Below, piece after piece: positions 8,916 to 17,059 of a stretch of 64,000 nt of DNA. The first letter of the stretch is position 1. The number at the start of each line of letters is the position of its first letter. Location: NCBI RefSeq assembly GCF_019801215.1, contig NZ_JAHVJO010000002.1, forward strand, positions 1 through 64,000. The letters are read 5' to 3'. This DNA is from Fictibacillus nanhaiensis. GTDB taxonomy: Bacteria > Bacillota > Bacilli > Bacillales > Fictibacillaceae. Below the pieces are notes generated by a model. It did not search any database, was not told the origin of the DNA, and saw only the letters and a list, made by a program, of their open reading frames with translations. The translations under genes and the position numbers were made by a program.

Positions 8916-9893
8916 ATGGCAAAAGAAATTTACGATATTACCATTATTGGTGGCGGTCCTTCTGGGTTGTTTGCTGCATTTTACGGAGGCATGCGCCAAA
9001 TGAAAGTGAAAATCATTGAAAGTATGCCACAGCTAGGCGGTCAGCTTTCCGCATTATATCCTGAAAAATACATATATGATGTTGCCGGTTTTCCAAAAGT
9101 ACTTGCTCAAGACCTAGTAAATAACCTTAAAGAGCAAGCGATGCAGTTTAACCCGACTGTTGTTTTGGAAGAATCGGTTCAAAATGTAGAAAAGAACGAG
9201 GAAATCTTTGAACTTACAACAGACAAGACTGTTCACTACAGCAAAGCTGTGCTCATTACTGCAGGAGTAGGTGCTTTTCAGCCTCGCCGATTAGAGTTAG
9301 CTTCTGCGAAAGAATATGAAGGAAAGAACCTTCATTATTTTGTAGATGATCTTCAAGCTTTTGCAGATAAGAGAGTTTTAGTATGCGGTGGTGGAGATTC
9401 AGCTCTTGATTGGTCTTTAATGTTAGAACCTATTTCACCCGAAGTCACATTAACCCACAGACGAGACAAATTCCGAGCACACGAGCATAGTGTTGAACAG
9501 TTAATGAACTCTAAAGTCGTTGTTAAAACACCTTATCAAATTACAGAGTTGATTGGTGATGGAGAAAATATTTCTGCCGTAGTTTTAGAAAATGGTGACC
9601 TTAAAGAGACGATTGAAGTGGACGCTGTCATTGTCAACTATGGATTTATTTCCTCACTCGGCCCGATTAAAACTTGGGGATTGGATATCCAGAAGAATTC
9701 TATCGTTGTTAACTCTAAGATGGAAACAAACATAAAAGGTATCTATGCCGCTGGCGATGTATGTACGTACGATGGAAAAGTAAAACTGATCGCATCTGGA
9801 TTTGGGGAGGCCCCAACTGCGGTGAACAACGCCAAAAGTTACATTGATCCAAATGCTAAAACGCAGCCTATGCACAGCACCAGCTTGTTTTAA
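8916..9893 (+). CDS. yumC: ferredoxin/flavodoxin--NADP+ reductase, thioredoxin-reductase type
   Basis: A 325-aa FAD/NADPH enzyme (FNR type 2). It has [14 protein letters not shown] for FAD and [10 protein letters not shown] for NADP+, and lacks the CxxC of thioredoxin reductase. It supplies electrons from NADPH to ferredoxin or flavodoxin. B. subtilis YumC is essential and characterised. The ATG at 8916 is chosen over a GTG at 8907 because GAAGAGGTG ends 6 nt before it. It is divergent from yumB and followed by its own terminator. Confidence 0.95.
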   Translation: MAKEIYDITIIGGGPSGLFAAFYGGMRQMKVKIIESMPQLGGQLSALYPEKYIYDVAGFPKVLAQDLVNNLKEQAMQFNPTVVLEESVQNVEKNEEIFELTTDKTVHYSKAVLITAGVGAFQPRRLELASAKEYEGKNLHYFVDDLQAFADKRVLVCGGGDSALDWSLMLEPISPEVTLTHRRDKFRAHEHSVEQLMNSKVVVKTPYQITELIGDGENISAVVLENGDLKETIEVDAVIVNYGFISSLGPIKTWGLDIQKNSIVVNSKMETNIKGIYAAGDVCTYDGKVKLIASGFGEAPTAVNNAKSYIDPNAKTQPMHSTSLF

Positions 9894-9897
9894 ATCC

Positions 9898-9935
9898 TTT
9901 AAGGCGTCGGAGCATCATTCTGGCGCCTTTCTTTA
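9898..9935 (+). terminator. terminator of yumC
   Basis: AAGGCG/CGCCTT stem with a 17-nt loop followed by TCTTTATTCTTT, directly after yumC. Confidence 0.65.
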
Positions 9936-9966
9936 TTCTTTCTATTCAAAAGGAGGCTGTTTGAGC

Positions 9967-10140
9967 ATGAACAGACAATTTACAGAAGAAGAAATGCATG
10001 CTGCTGACTGTCTGCAAGAAGTCAGCCGTATCATTGCCCAGCTTCATATTACAGACGAATCATTCTTAGAAGATACAAAAAATCAGCTGCCTCGATTAAA
10101 AGAGCTGTTAATCGACCTGGAAAAGTATACCTTGGAATAA
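9967..10140 (+). CDS. small helical protein of unknown function (57 aa)
   Basis: A 57-aa soluble, mostly helical and acidic protein (MNRQFTEEEMHAAD... LEKYTLE). The ATG at 9967 lies 10 nt after AGGAGG; an in-frame TTG at 9961 has tighter spacing and is an alternative start. It follows yumC's terminator and is itself followed by a GC-rich terminator, so it looks like an independent unit. I do not recognise the family. Confidence 0.65.
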   Translation: MNRQFTEEEMHAADCLQEVSRIIAQLHITDESFLEDTKNQLPRLKELLIDLEKYTLE

Positions 10141-10222
10141 TTTCCTTCTGGATATAGGCGTGATACTTTGTTATGATTACTTCTGAGGCGGACAAGTGCC
10201 GCTCGAAAAACAAAGCATTTTC

Positions 10223-10251
10223 ACCCGGTGTTGGCGCGCCGGGTTTCTTTA
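10223..10251 (+). terminator. terminator downstream of the 57-aa gene
   Basis: ACCCGGTG/CGCCGGGT stem, 6-nt loop, then TTCTTTAT. Confidence 0.75.
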
Positions 10252-10285
10252 TATACTTTTTTACATAAGGAGACATAAATAAGAA

Positions 10286-10447
10286 ATGGAAATGAATTTA
10301 ATTCTAGGAATTGTGTTCTTTATTATCGGAACATTTTTAATGCCAATTGGCTTAAAACAAGAAAATAAACAAAGGAAATACCTGCTTATTGGTGCATCTG
10401 TATGTTCAGATTTACTCGGTGTCCTGTTCATATTCGATATTATTTAA
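10286..10447 (+). CDS. small membrane protein, YuzG-like
   Basis: A 53-aa protein with two hydrophobic segments split by a basic-polar turn (KQENKQRKY): LILGIVFFIIGTFLMPIG and LIGASVCSDLLGVLFIF. That is a two-helix hairpin. AAGGAGA precedes the ATG by 13 nt, slightly long. In B. subtilis the small membrane gene yuzG follows yumC, so this is a likely positional counterpart, though I cannot confirm it by alignment. Confidence 0.65.
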   Translation: MEMNLILGIVFFIIGTFLMPIGLKQENKQRKYLLIGASVCSDLLGVLFIFDII

Positions 10448-10450
10448 ATG

Positions 10451-10481
10451 AAAAAAACCTCCTTAAAAGGAGGTTTTTTTC
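10451..10481. terminator. bidirectional terminator
   Basis: AAAAAAACCTCC-TTAA-style hairpin: AACCTCCTT paired with AAGGAGGTT and T runs on both strands. It serves the 53-aa gene on the plus strand and the SufA-like gene on the minus strand. Confidence 0.9.
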
Positions 10482-10482
10482 T

Positions 10483-10839
10483 TTAACATTCTTCAGGCGA
10501 TCCGGCGTTAGTTGCAGTCTTGAAAGACGTTCCGCAGCCACAAGAAGCAATGGCATTTGGATTCGTAATCGTAAATCCGCCGCCCATCATGTTTTGTTTG
10601 AAATCTATAACAGTACCACTTAAGACTTTAGCACTTTCTTCATCGACGACAACGCGAATACCTTCAATCGTTTCATCATGGTCAGATTCAATGATATCAC
10701 TGTCAAATCCCATTCCGTATGTTAGTCCCGTACACCCTCCGCCTTTAACAGCTACGCGAAGAAATTGGTTTTGGTCCTCTTCATCAGCTAGCATTTCCTT
10801 AATTCTGCTGGCTGCTGCTTCCGTAATCTCTACGATCAT
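10483..10839 (-). CDS. sufA: A-type iron-sulfur carrier (HesB/IscA/SufA family)
   Basis: A 118-aa A-type carrier that accepts Fe-S clusters from the Suf scaffold and delivers them to target proteins. The three conserved cysteines are present: GGGCTGLTYG near residue 35, and SCGCGTSF near the C-terminus. The C-terminal tail adds an extra Cys (SPEEC). It corresponds to B. subtilis YutM (renamed SufA by some). The ATG at 10839 is preferred over the upstream GTG, since AAAGGA lies 9 nt before it. The main suf operon is 28 kb away. Confidence 0.9.
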   Translation of the reverse strand: MIVEITEAAASRIKEMLADEEDQNQFLRVAVKGGGCTGLTYGMGFDSDIIESDHDETIEGIRVVVDEESAKVLSGTVIDFKQNMMGGGFTITNPNAIASCGCGTSFKTATNAGSPEEC

Positions 10840-10923
10840 TTCATTCACTCCTTTAAGTAAGGATCATATCTTTAGTATAACGATTACGATAACCGCTCTC
10901 AAGAAATCGGCCTTGAAAAAGAT

Positions 10924-11103
10924 TTATTTGTTTTGTTGCTGCAGTTGCATGATTTTATTATGTGTTTCATCAATTTTTCTACTATAGTTCAGAACCATTG
11001 GATGCTGAAGTCCAAAAGTATTAGCTGTTTGTATCATCTTATTACGCAAAGTCTCCAATTGTTCAATGCATTCTAATTTCCCAGCTTCTGCCGTGGCTTT
11101 CAT
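10924..11103 (-). CDS. Spo0E-like sporulation regulatory protein
   Basis: A 59-aa helical protein of the Spo0E family (aspartyl-phosphate phosphatases). These dephosphorylate Spo0A~P and delay sporulation. The family's C-terminal motif SxxLD is seen as YSRKIDETHNKIM, and the two-helix layout fits. The ATG at 11103 is chosen because TGGAGTG precedes it; the GTG three codons upstream overlaps that site. Confidence 0.8.
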   Translation of the reverse strand: MKATAEAGKLECIEQLETLRNKMIQTANTFGLQHPMVLNYSRKIDETHNKIMQLQQQNK

Positions 11104-11443
11104 TTTCGTCACTCCACTCTAAGTTTTAAGGCAAGGTTTATATTCTTATTTTACATTTATTTCAATTAATAGACAATAAATCCCTAGTTAAAAAAGCACA
11201 TTTTTGTGAGGAGAAAGTTTCGATAAAAAGCATCTTCCCTTGTCCTAACTTATTAATAGGCTTATAATAATAAAAGCACTTTAGTACTATAAAATGTGCG
11301 ATTCAAAGTCGATTTTTTCTTTACATATTATTCGTGATGAACTCATAAAAGCAGTGCGTAGTATTTCACTTTCACTTAAATCATTAATTGTAAACATCAT
11401 CCGAACATTTCCGATCGTGATAGAAAATTAGGGGGATAACAAA
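11104..11443 (+). other. 340-bp intergenic region, divergent spo0E-like / mqnE
   Basis: AT-rich spacer carrying both promoter regions. I see a short imperfect hairpin (GCAC...GTGC around TAGTACTA, near 11275-11305) followed by TCGATTTTTTC, but no convincing gene, riboswitch or clear sigma-A promoter. Confidence 0.4.
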
Positions 11444-12541
11444 ATGGCAAATATTTTAACGTTCGATACTCGAATGGAAGCAATTGCTGAAAAAGTTAAA
11501 CACGGTGAACGCCTTACAATAGAAGATGGATTGTATCTATATGAGACCAATGATTTATTAACGGTCGCCTCTTTAGCAAATGAAGTGAACCAGCGAAAGA
11601 ATGGTGACCATGTTTATTTTATTGAAAATTTGTATATCAACCCAACGAATGTGTGCGAAGCAACATGCAGTTTCTGCGGATTCAAACGTAAGCCTGGTGA
11701 AGAAGGCGCCTATACAATGAACGATGAACAGCTTTTGAGTTATGTTGAGAAGCGCTGGAACGATAATATTCGAGAATTCCATATTGTCGGCGGACATAAC
11801 CATGAAGTGCCTTTTGACTATTATTTAAATACAATTCGCACACTCAAAAATAAATACCCTCAAGTAACGGTTAAAGCCTATACAGGCGCAGAGATTGAGT
11901 TCTTTTCAAGAATTGCTGGAATCTCCATGAAAGAAGCACTGCAAGAGTTGATGAAAGCTGGTTTAGACACCTTGCCTGGTGGCGGAGCAGAAATTTTGAC
12001 AGAACGTTACCGTGAAAAGATGAGCCCAGACAAAGCTTCAACAGACCAGTGGCTGGAAGCTCATGAAATTGCACATGGTTTAGGTCTAAAAACACATGCC
12101 ACAATGCTGTATGGTTCCATTGAAACGAAAGAAGAACGACTTATTCATATGGATCGTTTACGCCAACTTCAAGATGTGACGAATGGTTTCATGGTATTCA
12201 TTCCACTCGCGATGCAGCCTCGCAGTCAATCCATGGGCTTAATGAGAAGAACATCCGCGTTTGATGATATGAGAACCATTGCTATCAGTCGACTAATGCT
12301 TGATAACTTTGATCACATTAAAGCTTATTGGATAAATATCGGTGTTCAGTTAACACAGATGGCACTTACATTCGGCTCTGATGATATACACGGAACATTG
12401 ATCGAAGAGAGAATCTCACATGCAGTAGGGGCACTTACATCTTCAGGTATTACAAGAAAAGAACTTGTTCATCTTATTAAGACAGCTAACAAGGTCCCTG
12501 TTGAACGGGATACCTTCTATAACATCATCCAAAAGTATTAA
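11444..12541 (+). CDS. mqnE: aminofutalosine synthase MqnE (radical SAM)
   Basis: A 365-aa radical SAM enzyme of the futalosine menaquinone pathway, which joins 3-enolpyruvoylbenzoate and SAM to give aminofutalosine. The cluster-binding motif CEATCSFCGF (CX3CX2C) is at about residues 68-77. The MqnE-type segments GLDTLPGGGAEIL, TMLYGSIET, NFDHIKAYWINIG and VPVERDTFYN are all present. RBS GGGGG precedes the ATG. No other mqn gene is in this window. Most bacilli use the classical Men pathway, so this gene is either part of a dispersed futalosine pathway or has been kept for another role. Confidence 0.85.
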   Translation: MANILTFDTRMEAIAEKVKHGERLTIEDGLYLYETNDLLTVASLANEVNQRKNGDHVYFIENLYINPTNVCEATCSFCGFKRKPGEEGAYTMNDEQLLSYVEKRWNDNIREFHIVGGHNHEVPFDYYLNTIRTLKNKYPQVTVKAYTGAEIEFFSRIAGISMKEALQELMKAGLDTLPGGGAEILTERYREKMSPDKASTDQWLEAHEIAHGLGLKTHATMLYGSIETKEERLIHMDRLRQLQDVTNGFMVFIPLAMQPRSQSMGLMRRTSAFDDMRTIAISRLMLDNFDHIKAYWINIGVQLTQMALTFGSDDIHGTLIEERISHAVGALTSSGITRKELVHLIKTANKVPVERDTFYNIIQKY

Positions 12542-12543
12542 AC

Positions 12544-12574
12544 AAAAAGTGCAGGCTACGCGCCTGCACTTTTC
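12544..12574. terminator. bidirectional terminator between mqnE and dapF
   Basis: AAAGTGCAGGC/GCCTGCACTTTT hairpin with A and T runs on the two sides, between convergent genes. Confidence 0.9.
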
Positions 12575-13444
12575 TTATTTTTCTTGTAAATGATACAGCC
12601 CGCTGCAGATCACTTCTGCAGGTCCTGTCATTAAAACATCTCCATTATGGTGCCAGTTTATGATTAAATCCCCGCCAGCCAAGTGAACAACAATATTTGT
12701 GTTTCGCTCTGCTTTTCCATTTAATATCGCTGCAACGGCGGCAGCACATGCTCCTGTTCCACAAGCTTGTGTGATACCAGAGCCTCTTTCCCACACGCGG
12801 AAATGCATTTCTGTTTCAGATACAATTTCTACAAACTCTGCATTTACCCAATCAGGAAAAATGGAGTCTTTTTCTATAATCGGTCCCAGGGTGTTTAATG
12901 GTGCTTCAGCTATATTCTCAATAAAGAAAACCGCATGAGGATTTCCCATTGAAACAGCAGTCATTTGAAGATCGTTTCCTTTAAAAGAAACGGCTTCATT
13001 AATGACGGCCTCTTTTCCTGCAAACCCCTTCACTGGAATTTGATCTGGAGAAAGTGTGGGATGACCCATATTTATTGTAACTAAGCTGACTTTATTGAGT
13101 GAATTTACTGTAAGACTCGCAGTTACTAATCCTCCAAGTGTTTCAATCTTGAATTCTTTATCGTTAATGATTCCATTTTCATATGCGTATTTTGCTACGC
13201 ATCTTAGACCATTTCCGCAATTCTTGGCTTCTGAGCCATCATTATTAAAAATTCTCATCTTAACTGGTGCAACGTCACTTGGACAGATTAAGATCATGCC
13301 ATCAGATCCAATGCCTGTATAAGGATTTGAGATAGAAATAGCTAATTCAGAGAGCTCAGTTTCGGGAATCGTTTCTTCAAACATGTTGACGTATATATAA
13401 TTGTTACCTAGTCCGTGCATTTTTGTGAAATTCAAAGTCTTCAT
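12575..13444 (-). CDS. dapF: diaminopimelate epimerase
   Basis: A 289-aa DapF that interconverts LL- and meso-diaminopimelate for lysine and peptidoglycan synthesis. Both catalytic cysteines are visible in NCGNGLRC (about residue 75) and [10 protein letters not shown] (about residue 224). The family N-terminus is [20 protein letters not shown]. subtilis dapF (yutL) is in the same neighbourhood. The RBS GGAGCAGGAAG is upstream of the ATG, and a small zinc-ribbon gene lies 16 bp upstream in the same direction, suggesting co-transcription. Confidence 0.95.
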   Translation of the reverse strand: MKTLNFTKMHGLGNNYIYVNMFEETIPETELSELAISISNPYTGIGSDGMILICPSDVAPVKMRIFNNDGSEAKNCGNGLRCVAKYAYENGIINDKEFKIETLGGLVTASLTVNSLNKVSLVTINMGHPTLSPDQIPVKGFAGKEAVINEAVSFKGNDLQMTAVSMGNPHAVFFIENIAEAPLNTLGPIIEKDSIFPDWVNAEFVEIVSETEMHFRVWERGSGITQACGTGACAAAVAAILNGKAERNTNIVVHLAGGDLIINWHHNGDVLMTGPAEVICSGLYHLQEK

Positions 13445-13460
13445 GTATACTTCCTGCTCC

Positions 13461-13703
13461 TTATCCTTGACCTCTTAATTTCTCATCTAAATAAAAATAG
13501 TCCTCATCTGCGTTCAATATGGTGAGCTTTCCGTGACAGCAAGGCATAATCAATATTTGTTTAATACCCTCTTTGGCAAGCGTTAGCTGATCTTGTTTGA
13601 AAGTGGTCAGCACGTTTTCCTTTTTACAGAATGGACACTCTGCCAGGTAGATATCGTTCATCATTCTTTCGTATGGCCATGTATATTCAAAGGTTAATTT
13701 CAT
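13461..13703 (-). CDS. small zinc-ribbon protein of unknown function
   Basis: An 80-aa protein with two cysteine clusters, CPFCKKENV and MPCCHGK, spaced like a rubredoxin-type zinc ribbon, then an acidic C-terminal part ([13 protein letters not shown]). The ATG at 13703 has AGAGGATGA 6 nt upstream; an in-frame ATG three codons earlier overlaps this site. It ends 16 bp before dapF. Function unknown. Confidence 0.7.
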   Translation of the reverse strand: MKLTFEYTWPYERMMNDIYLAECPFCKKENVLTTFKQDQLTLAKEGIKQILIMPCCHGKLTILNADEDYFYLDEKLRGQG

Positions 13704-13746
13704 GTGATTCATCCTCTATTTGGAAGGTTTGTATAGTGCAAATTCA

Positions 13747-13775
13747 TTCACATCTAGCATTTTTTAAAGTATAAT
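13747..13775 (+). promoter_or_regulatory. sigma-A promoter of ribU
   Basis: TTCACA and TATAAT with exactly 17 bp between them, starting transcription about 25 bp before the FMN riboswitch. Confidence 0.75.
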
Positions 13776-13804
13776 GGGTGATGTAACAAAATACAATAGC
13801 GATC

Positions 13805-14071
13805 CATCTTCGGGGCAGGGTGAAATTCCCGACCGGCGGTAATTGAAGAATCCCTCTTCATCAGCCCGTGAGCGATTAGAAAAGCTAAAAACGGCTCGTT
13901 AAAAGCGACATGCGCAAAAGTTTAGCGCAAGAACATTCTGTTTGTGTTCTGCAAAAAACGTTGTGACCTCGAGCTTTTAGCCGTTTTAAGCTAAACATCA
14001 CTGTGATGTCTCTACATTGCTGATCTGGTGCAATTCCAGAGCCGACAGTATAGTCTGGATGGGAGAAGATG
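13805..14071 (+). promoter_or_regulatory. FMN riboswitch (RFN element) with a long variable arm
   Basis: All the conserved RFN blocks are present. P1 is CATCTTC paired with GAAGATG. Then come GGGGCAGGGTGAAATTCCC, GACCGGCGGT, AGCCCGTGAGCG, ATCTGGTGCAATTCCAG, GCCGACAGT and AGTCTGGATGGGAG. FMN binding should switch off downstream ribU. The arm between GTGAGCG and CTGATCTGG, usually a short hairpin, is about 150 nt long here and can fold into several stem-loops. Confidence 0.95.
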
Positions 14072-14173
14072 TTGGTACAGCGGTTCATCAGTAATTCGAA
14101 CCCTTTGTTTAAGTACGCATTTTTACGAAAATCAAAATGCTTCTTTCACATGCTGTTTCATCATACATTTCTC

Positions 14174-14205
14174 CCTTAGACCGTTTTTCGGCTAAGGTTT
14201 TTTTG
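14174..14205 (+). terminator. FMN-controlled intrinsic terminator
   Basis: CCTTAGACCG/CGGCTAAGG hairpin followed by seven T residues, 100 nt after the aptamer and 70 bp before ribU. It is the expected OFF-state expression platform. Confidence 0.85.
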
Positions 14206-14272
14206 TGTGAATTACAGGCTGTGCTGCATTTGAAATCATTAGATGGCGCAACACAAAAGAGGAGAGATTTCA

Positions 14273-14851
14273 ATGCAAAAGGGGAAAATCAAACAAATGG
14301 TAGCCGTTTCGATGCTCAGCACGATTGCGTACGTGCTTATGATGCTCGACTTTCCATTTCCGGGACTACCGCCATTCTTAAAAATTGATTTTAGTGAAGT
14401 ACCTGCGCTTTTAGCAGCCATTATTTTTGGCCCTGTAGCAGGGGTTATGGTGGAAGCGATCAAAAACATGCTCCATTACGGAATTGTAGGAAGCTTTACA
14501 GGAGTTCCAGTTGGACAAATGGCCAACTTTATTGCCGGAACACTGTTTATTCTTCCAGTATCCTATCTCATCCGCAAAAAACATACAGTTAAACGTCTTT
14601 CAATCGGATTGATCTTAGGAACTGCGCTAATGACTTTAATGATGGGCTTACTCAATTATTTGATTATACTGCCGGCATATACTTGGTTCCTTGGTGCTGA
14701 GCCGATGTCGAGCCAAATGATGATGGACTTGATCCTTAAGGGAATTACTCCTTTTAATCTGATCAAAGGTACAATTATCACTCTATTATTTGTAGCCTTG
14801 TACAACCGGCTACAGCCTTGGGTTATACGACAGATCAGCCAACAAGCTTAA
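14273..14851 (+). CDS. ribU: riboflavin transporter RibU (ECF S component)
   Basis: A 192-aa membrane protein with about six helices, the riboflavin-specific S subunit of an energy-coupling-factor transporter. Family features are PGLPPFLKIDFSEVPALLAAIIFGPVAGVMVE and GVPVGQMANFIAGT. The upstream FMN riboswitch settles the substrate class. ATG at 14273 has AGAGGAGA 6 nt upstream; the longer open frame from 14243 would place the RBS inside the coding sequence. The shared ECF A/A'/T module is not in the window. Confidence 0.93.
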   Translation: MQKGKIKQMVAVSMLSTIAYVLMMLDFPFPGLPPFLKIDFSEVPALLAAIIFGPVAGVMVEAIKNMLHYGIVGSFTGVPVGQMANFIAGTLFILPVSYLIRKKHTVKRLSIGLILGTALMTLMMGLLNYLIILPAYTWFLGAEPMSSQMMMDLILKGITPFNLIKGTIITLLFVALYNRLQPWVIRQISQQA

Positions 14852-14863
14852 TACTATATAAAT

Positions 14864-14902
14864 AAAACCGTTGCAAAGGAATATCCTTTTGCAGCGGTTT
14901 TT
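14864..14902 (+). terminator. terminator of ribU
   Basis: AAAACCGTTGCAAAGG paired with CCTTTTGCAGCGGTTTT (one bulge), then T residues. Confidence 0.85.
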
Positions 14903-14942
14903 CATTATTAAATTAAAATGATTTTTTTGTGATTTTTTTGTC

Positions 14943-15026
14943 GACTCGTGGATATACGTTATCAATTCGTGGATAACTGATAAAAACTCGTGGATTTATG
15001 TACATAACTTCTGGATTCAAGCTTAT
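14943..15026. repeat. four-unit 21-bp intergenic repeat array (CTCGTGGAT type)
   Basis: The motif positions CTCGTGGA (14945), TTCGTGGA (14966), CTCGTGGA (14987) and CTTCTGGA (15008) are each exactly 21 bp apart. Bases between the motifs vary. The array sits between convergent ribU and yutK, between their terminators. The same motif and period recur at 55.2 kb. Confidence 0.75.
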
Positions 15027-15072
15027 GCAAGCCTGGTCGAACGTGATAAGCTTGTTCACATACTATAATACT

Positions 15073-15117
15073 TAAAAAAAAGATGCTAAAGCATAAGCTT
15101 TAAGCATCTTTTTTTAT
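15073..15117 (-). terminator. terminator of yutK (bidirectional shape)
   Basis: AGATGCTAAAGC/GCTTTAAGCATCT stem with one bulge, A run on the left and T run on the right, 48 bp beyond the yutK stop. Confidence 0.8.
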
Positions 15118-15164
15118 CTTTCTATACCGCTACCCCCCGGAAAGCGAGCACCGTGTATAGCTTT

Positions 15165-16379
15165 TTATACGATAAACATACCTGCAATTGCACCGCTCAG
15201 TAAGTTTGCAATCGTTGCTGCGATTACAGCACGCATTCCAAGTCTTGCAATGTCAGAACGACGGCTTGGTGCCATTGCGCCAAGACCACCTAAAAGAATC
15301 GCGATAGATGAAAGGTTTGCAAAGCCACAAAGTGCAAAGCTGACAACAGCTACCGTTTTAGGTTGAAGATCAGGAATTTGTGGAGCGAATGAAGAATAAG
15401 CTACGAATTCATTTAAGACAATTTTTTGTCCAATAAACGTTCCCGCTTTAACAGCTTCTTCCCAAGGTACTCCGATAACGAATGCGATTGGTGCAAATAA
15501 ATAACCTAAGATTTGTTGAAGTGTAATTTCATAGCCGAACCATCCACCGATTCCGCCTAGAATTCCGTTTACAAGAGCAATTAGTGCGATGAAAGCTAAT
15601 AGCATAGCTCCAACATTCAATGCGATCTGCAGTCCATCACCAGCACCTTTAGCTGCAGCATCGATTACGTTAACCGTATCTTTATCACGCTCTAATTTGA
15701 TCTCACCCATTGTTTCTGGTTTTTCTGTTTCAGGAACAACGATTTTAGCAACTAATAGTCCAGCAGGAGCACACATAAAGCTTGCTGCGATCAAATATTC
15801 GAGTGGTACACCTAGCAAGTAGTAACCAATTAATACAGATCCTGCTACAGAAGCTAGTCCACCAACCATTACAGCGAAAAGTTCAGATTGTGTTAGACGA
15901 TTCATATATGGACGGATGACTAGAGGTGCTTCAGTTTGACCTAAGAAGATATTTGCTGTTGCACTCATAGATTCAGCTTTACTTGTTTTTAATAATTTCG
16001 ATAGTGCTCCACCTAGAATTCTAACTACCCACTGCATAATTCCTAAGTAGTAAAGCACAGAGATTAATGAAGAGAAGAAAATAATTACAGTAAGAACTTG
16101 GAAAGCAAAGATAAATCCTTTACCTTCTTCAGGAATCATACTTCCAAACAGGAATCCGATCCCTTCATTTGCGTATGCTACAACGTTTGAAACCTTTTGA
16201 GAAACACCTTGTAGCGCTTTTTTACCAGCTTCCCATTTTAAAACGATTAGCGCAAAAGACACTTGAATGGCTAAAGCGCCTAGGACTGTTCGCCAGTTAA
16301 TCGCTTTCTTATTTTGTGAAATTAAGAACGCTATTACCAGTAAAACTAGCATACCGCCCATTCCCCATAAAATTTGCAT
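15165..16379 (-). CDS. yutK: NupC-type concentrative nucleoside transporter YutK
   Basis: A 404-aa polytopic membrane protein of the CNT family, importing nucleosides with Na+ or H+. The conserved region [22 protein letters not shown] (about residues 138-160) holds the substrate-binding Q-E pair, and [13 protein letters not shown] and [15 protein letters not shown] give the second half of the family core. B. subtilis YutK is the positional match. A CcpA-type site lies directly upstream, as expected for a nutrient importer. Confidence 0.93.
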   Translation of the reverse strand: MQILWGMGGMLVLLVIAFLISQNKKAINWRTVLGALAIQVSFALIVLKWEAGKKALQGVSQKVSNVVAYANEGIGFLFGSMIPEEGKGFIFAFQVLTVIIFFSSLISVLYYLGIMQWVVRILGGALSKLLKTSKAESMSATANIFLGQTEAPLVIRPYMNRLTQSELFAVMVGGLASVAGSVLIGYYLLGVPLEYLIAASFMCAPAGLLVAKIVVPETEKPETMGEIKLERDKDTVNVIDAAAKGAGDGLQIALNVGAMLLAFIALIALVNGILGGIGGWFGYEITLQQILGYLFAPIAFVIGVPWEEAVKAGTFIGQKIVLNEFVAYSSFAPQIPDLQPKTVAVVSFALCGFANLSSIAILLGGLGAMAPSRRSDIARLGMRAVIAATIANLLSGAIAGMFIV

Positions 16380-16404
16380 ATCTACACCCCTTTTGTAAAT
16401 TAGA

Positions 16405-16418
16405 AGAAAACGCTTTCT
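16405..16418 (-). promoter_or_regulatory. candidate cre site (CcpA) upstream of yutK
   Basis: AGAAAGCGTTTTCT on the minus strand, a 14-bp near-palindrome with the cre core GAAAGCGTTTTC. Only the outermost T/A pair departs from the TGAAAGCGTTTTCA form. It is 26 bp upstream of the yutK start codon, so CcpA binding would be expected to repress. Confidence 0.55.
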
Positions 16419-16552
16419 TTTTATACGTAGTAGTCGTCAGACATCAAATGACTGACCCTTCTATAATGTAACAAATTTCGACAAAATTGCAATCCCTTTT
16501 TAACATTTTTCATTCTAGATATTTTTCCCAATACGGTATCTTCTATCCAAAC

Positions 16553-16590
16553 AAAAAACAGCTCCTCCTTAATGAGAGAAGCTGTTTTTA
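16553..16590 (-). terminator. terminator of yuzB
   Basis: AAACAGCTTCTC/GAGGAGCTGTTT-type stem followed by T residues. The yuzB stop codon is inside the 5-prime side of the stem. Confidence 0.75.
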
Positions 16591-16824
16591 AAAAATAACG
16601 TTTTCTTCTATATGGTTGTAGATATTCTTAACAAGTTCCTCTGGTGTTTCTCCGTGGACAATATCTCCATTCACGAGCGCAAAAAGTGATCGTGCACACT
16701 GTCCGCAATAGCCTAAACAACCGTATTCAATCACATCCAGATCGTAATCTTTTTCGAGTTCTTCCAGTGCTTTTTGAGCGCCACTTGCTAAGTTACTTAC
16801 ACAAAACTCAATAATCGGTCTCAT
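16588..16824 (-). CDS. yuzB: DUF1450 protein YuzB
   Basis: A 78-aa protein, exactly the usual length of YuzB. It has a thioredoxin-like small fold with one cysteine near the N-terminus (EFCVSN) and a [11 protein letters not shown] cluster that resembles [2Fe-2S] ferredoxin-like binding. It is conserved next to yutJ in bacilli. Function is not established; cluster or metal binding is inferred from cysteine spacing only. Confidence 0.88.
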   Translation of the reverse strand: MRPIIEFCVSNLASGAQKALEELEKDYDLDVIEYGCLGYCGQCARSLFALVNGDIVHGETPEELVKNIYNHIEENVIF

Positions 16825-17059
16825 CTTTCATTTCACCTCTTGATGAATTTATCCTAACGGTTTATTAAAGTACAGTCAATGTAAACACTCTAAAATGCGT
16901 TGTTTTTTCCATAAAAAGAGTTGTGAATTTATAGCAAAGTGCTATACTTAAACATGTCAAAAACGTGTAATCGTTTACTTTTTGAAATGAAAAATTAAAA
17001 ATATTAAATATTTACTATAATAGATAAGAATTGTTTTGAAAGAAAAGGGGAAATGACAA

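Noticed and set aside
13885-14088. 67-codon minus-strand frame inside the FMN riboswitch
   Set aside because: The region is structured RNA with conserved RFN blocks; the frame has no ribosome site.
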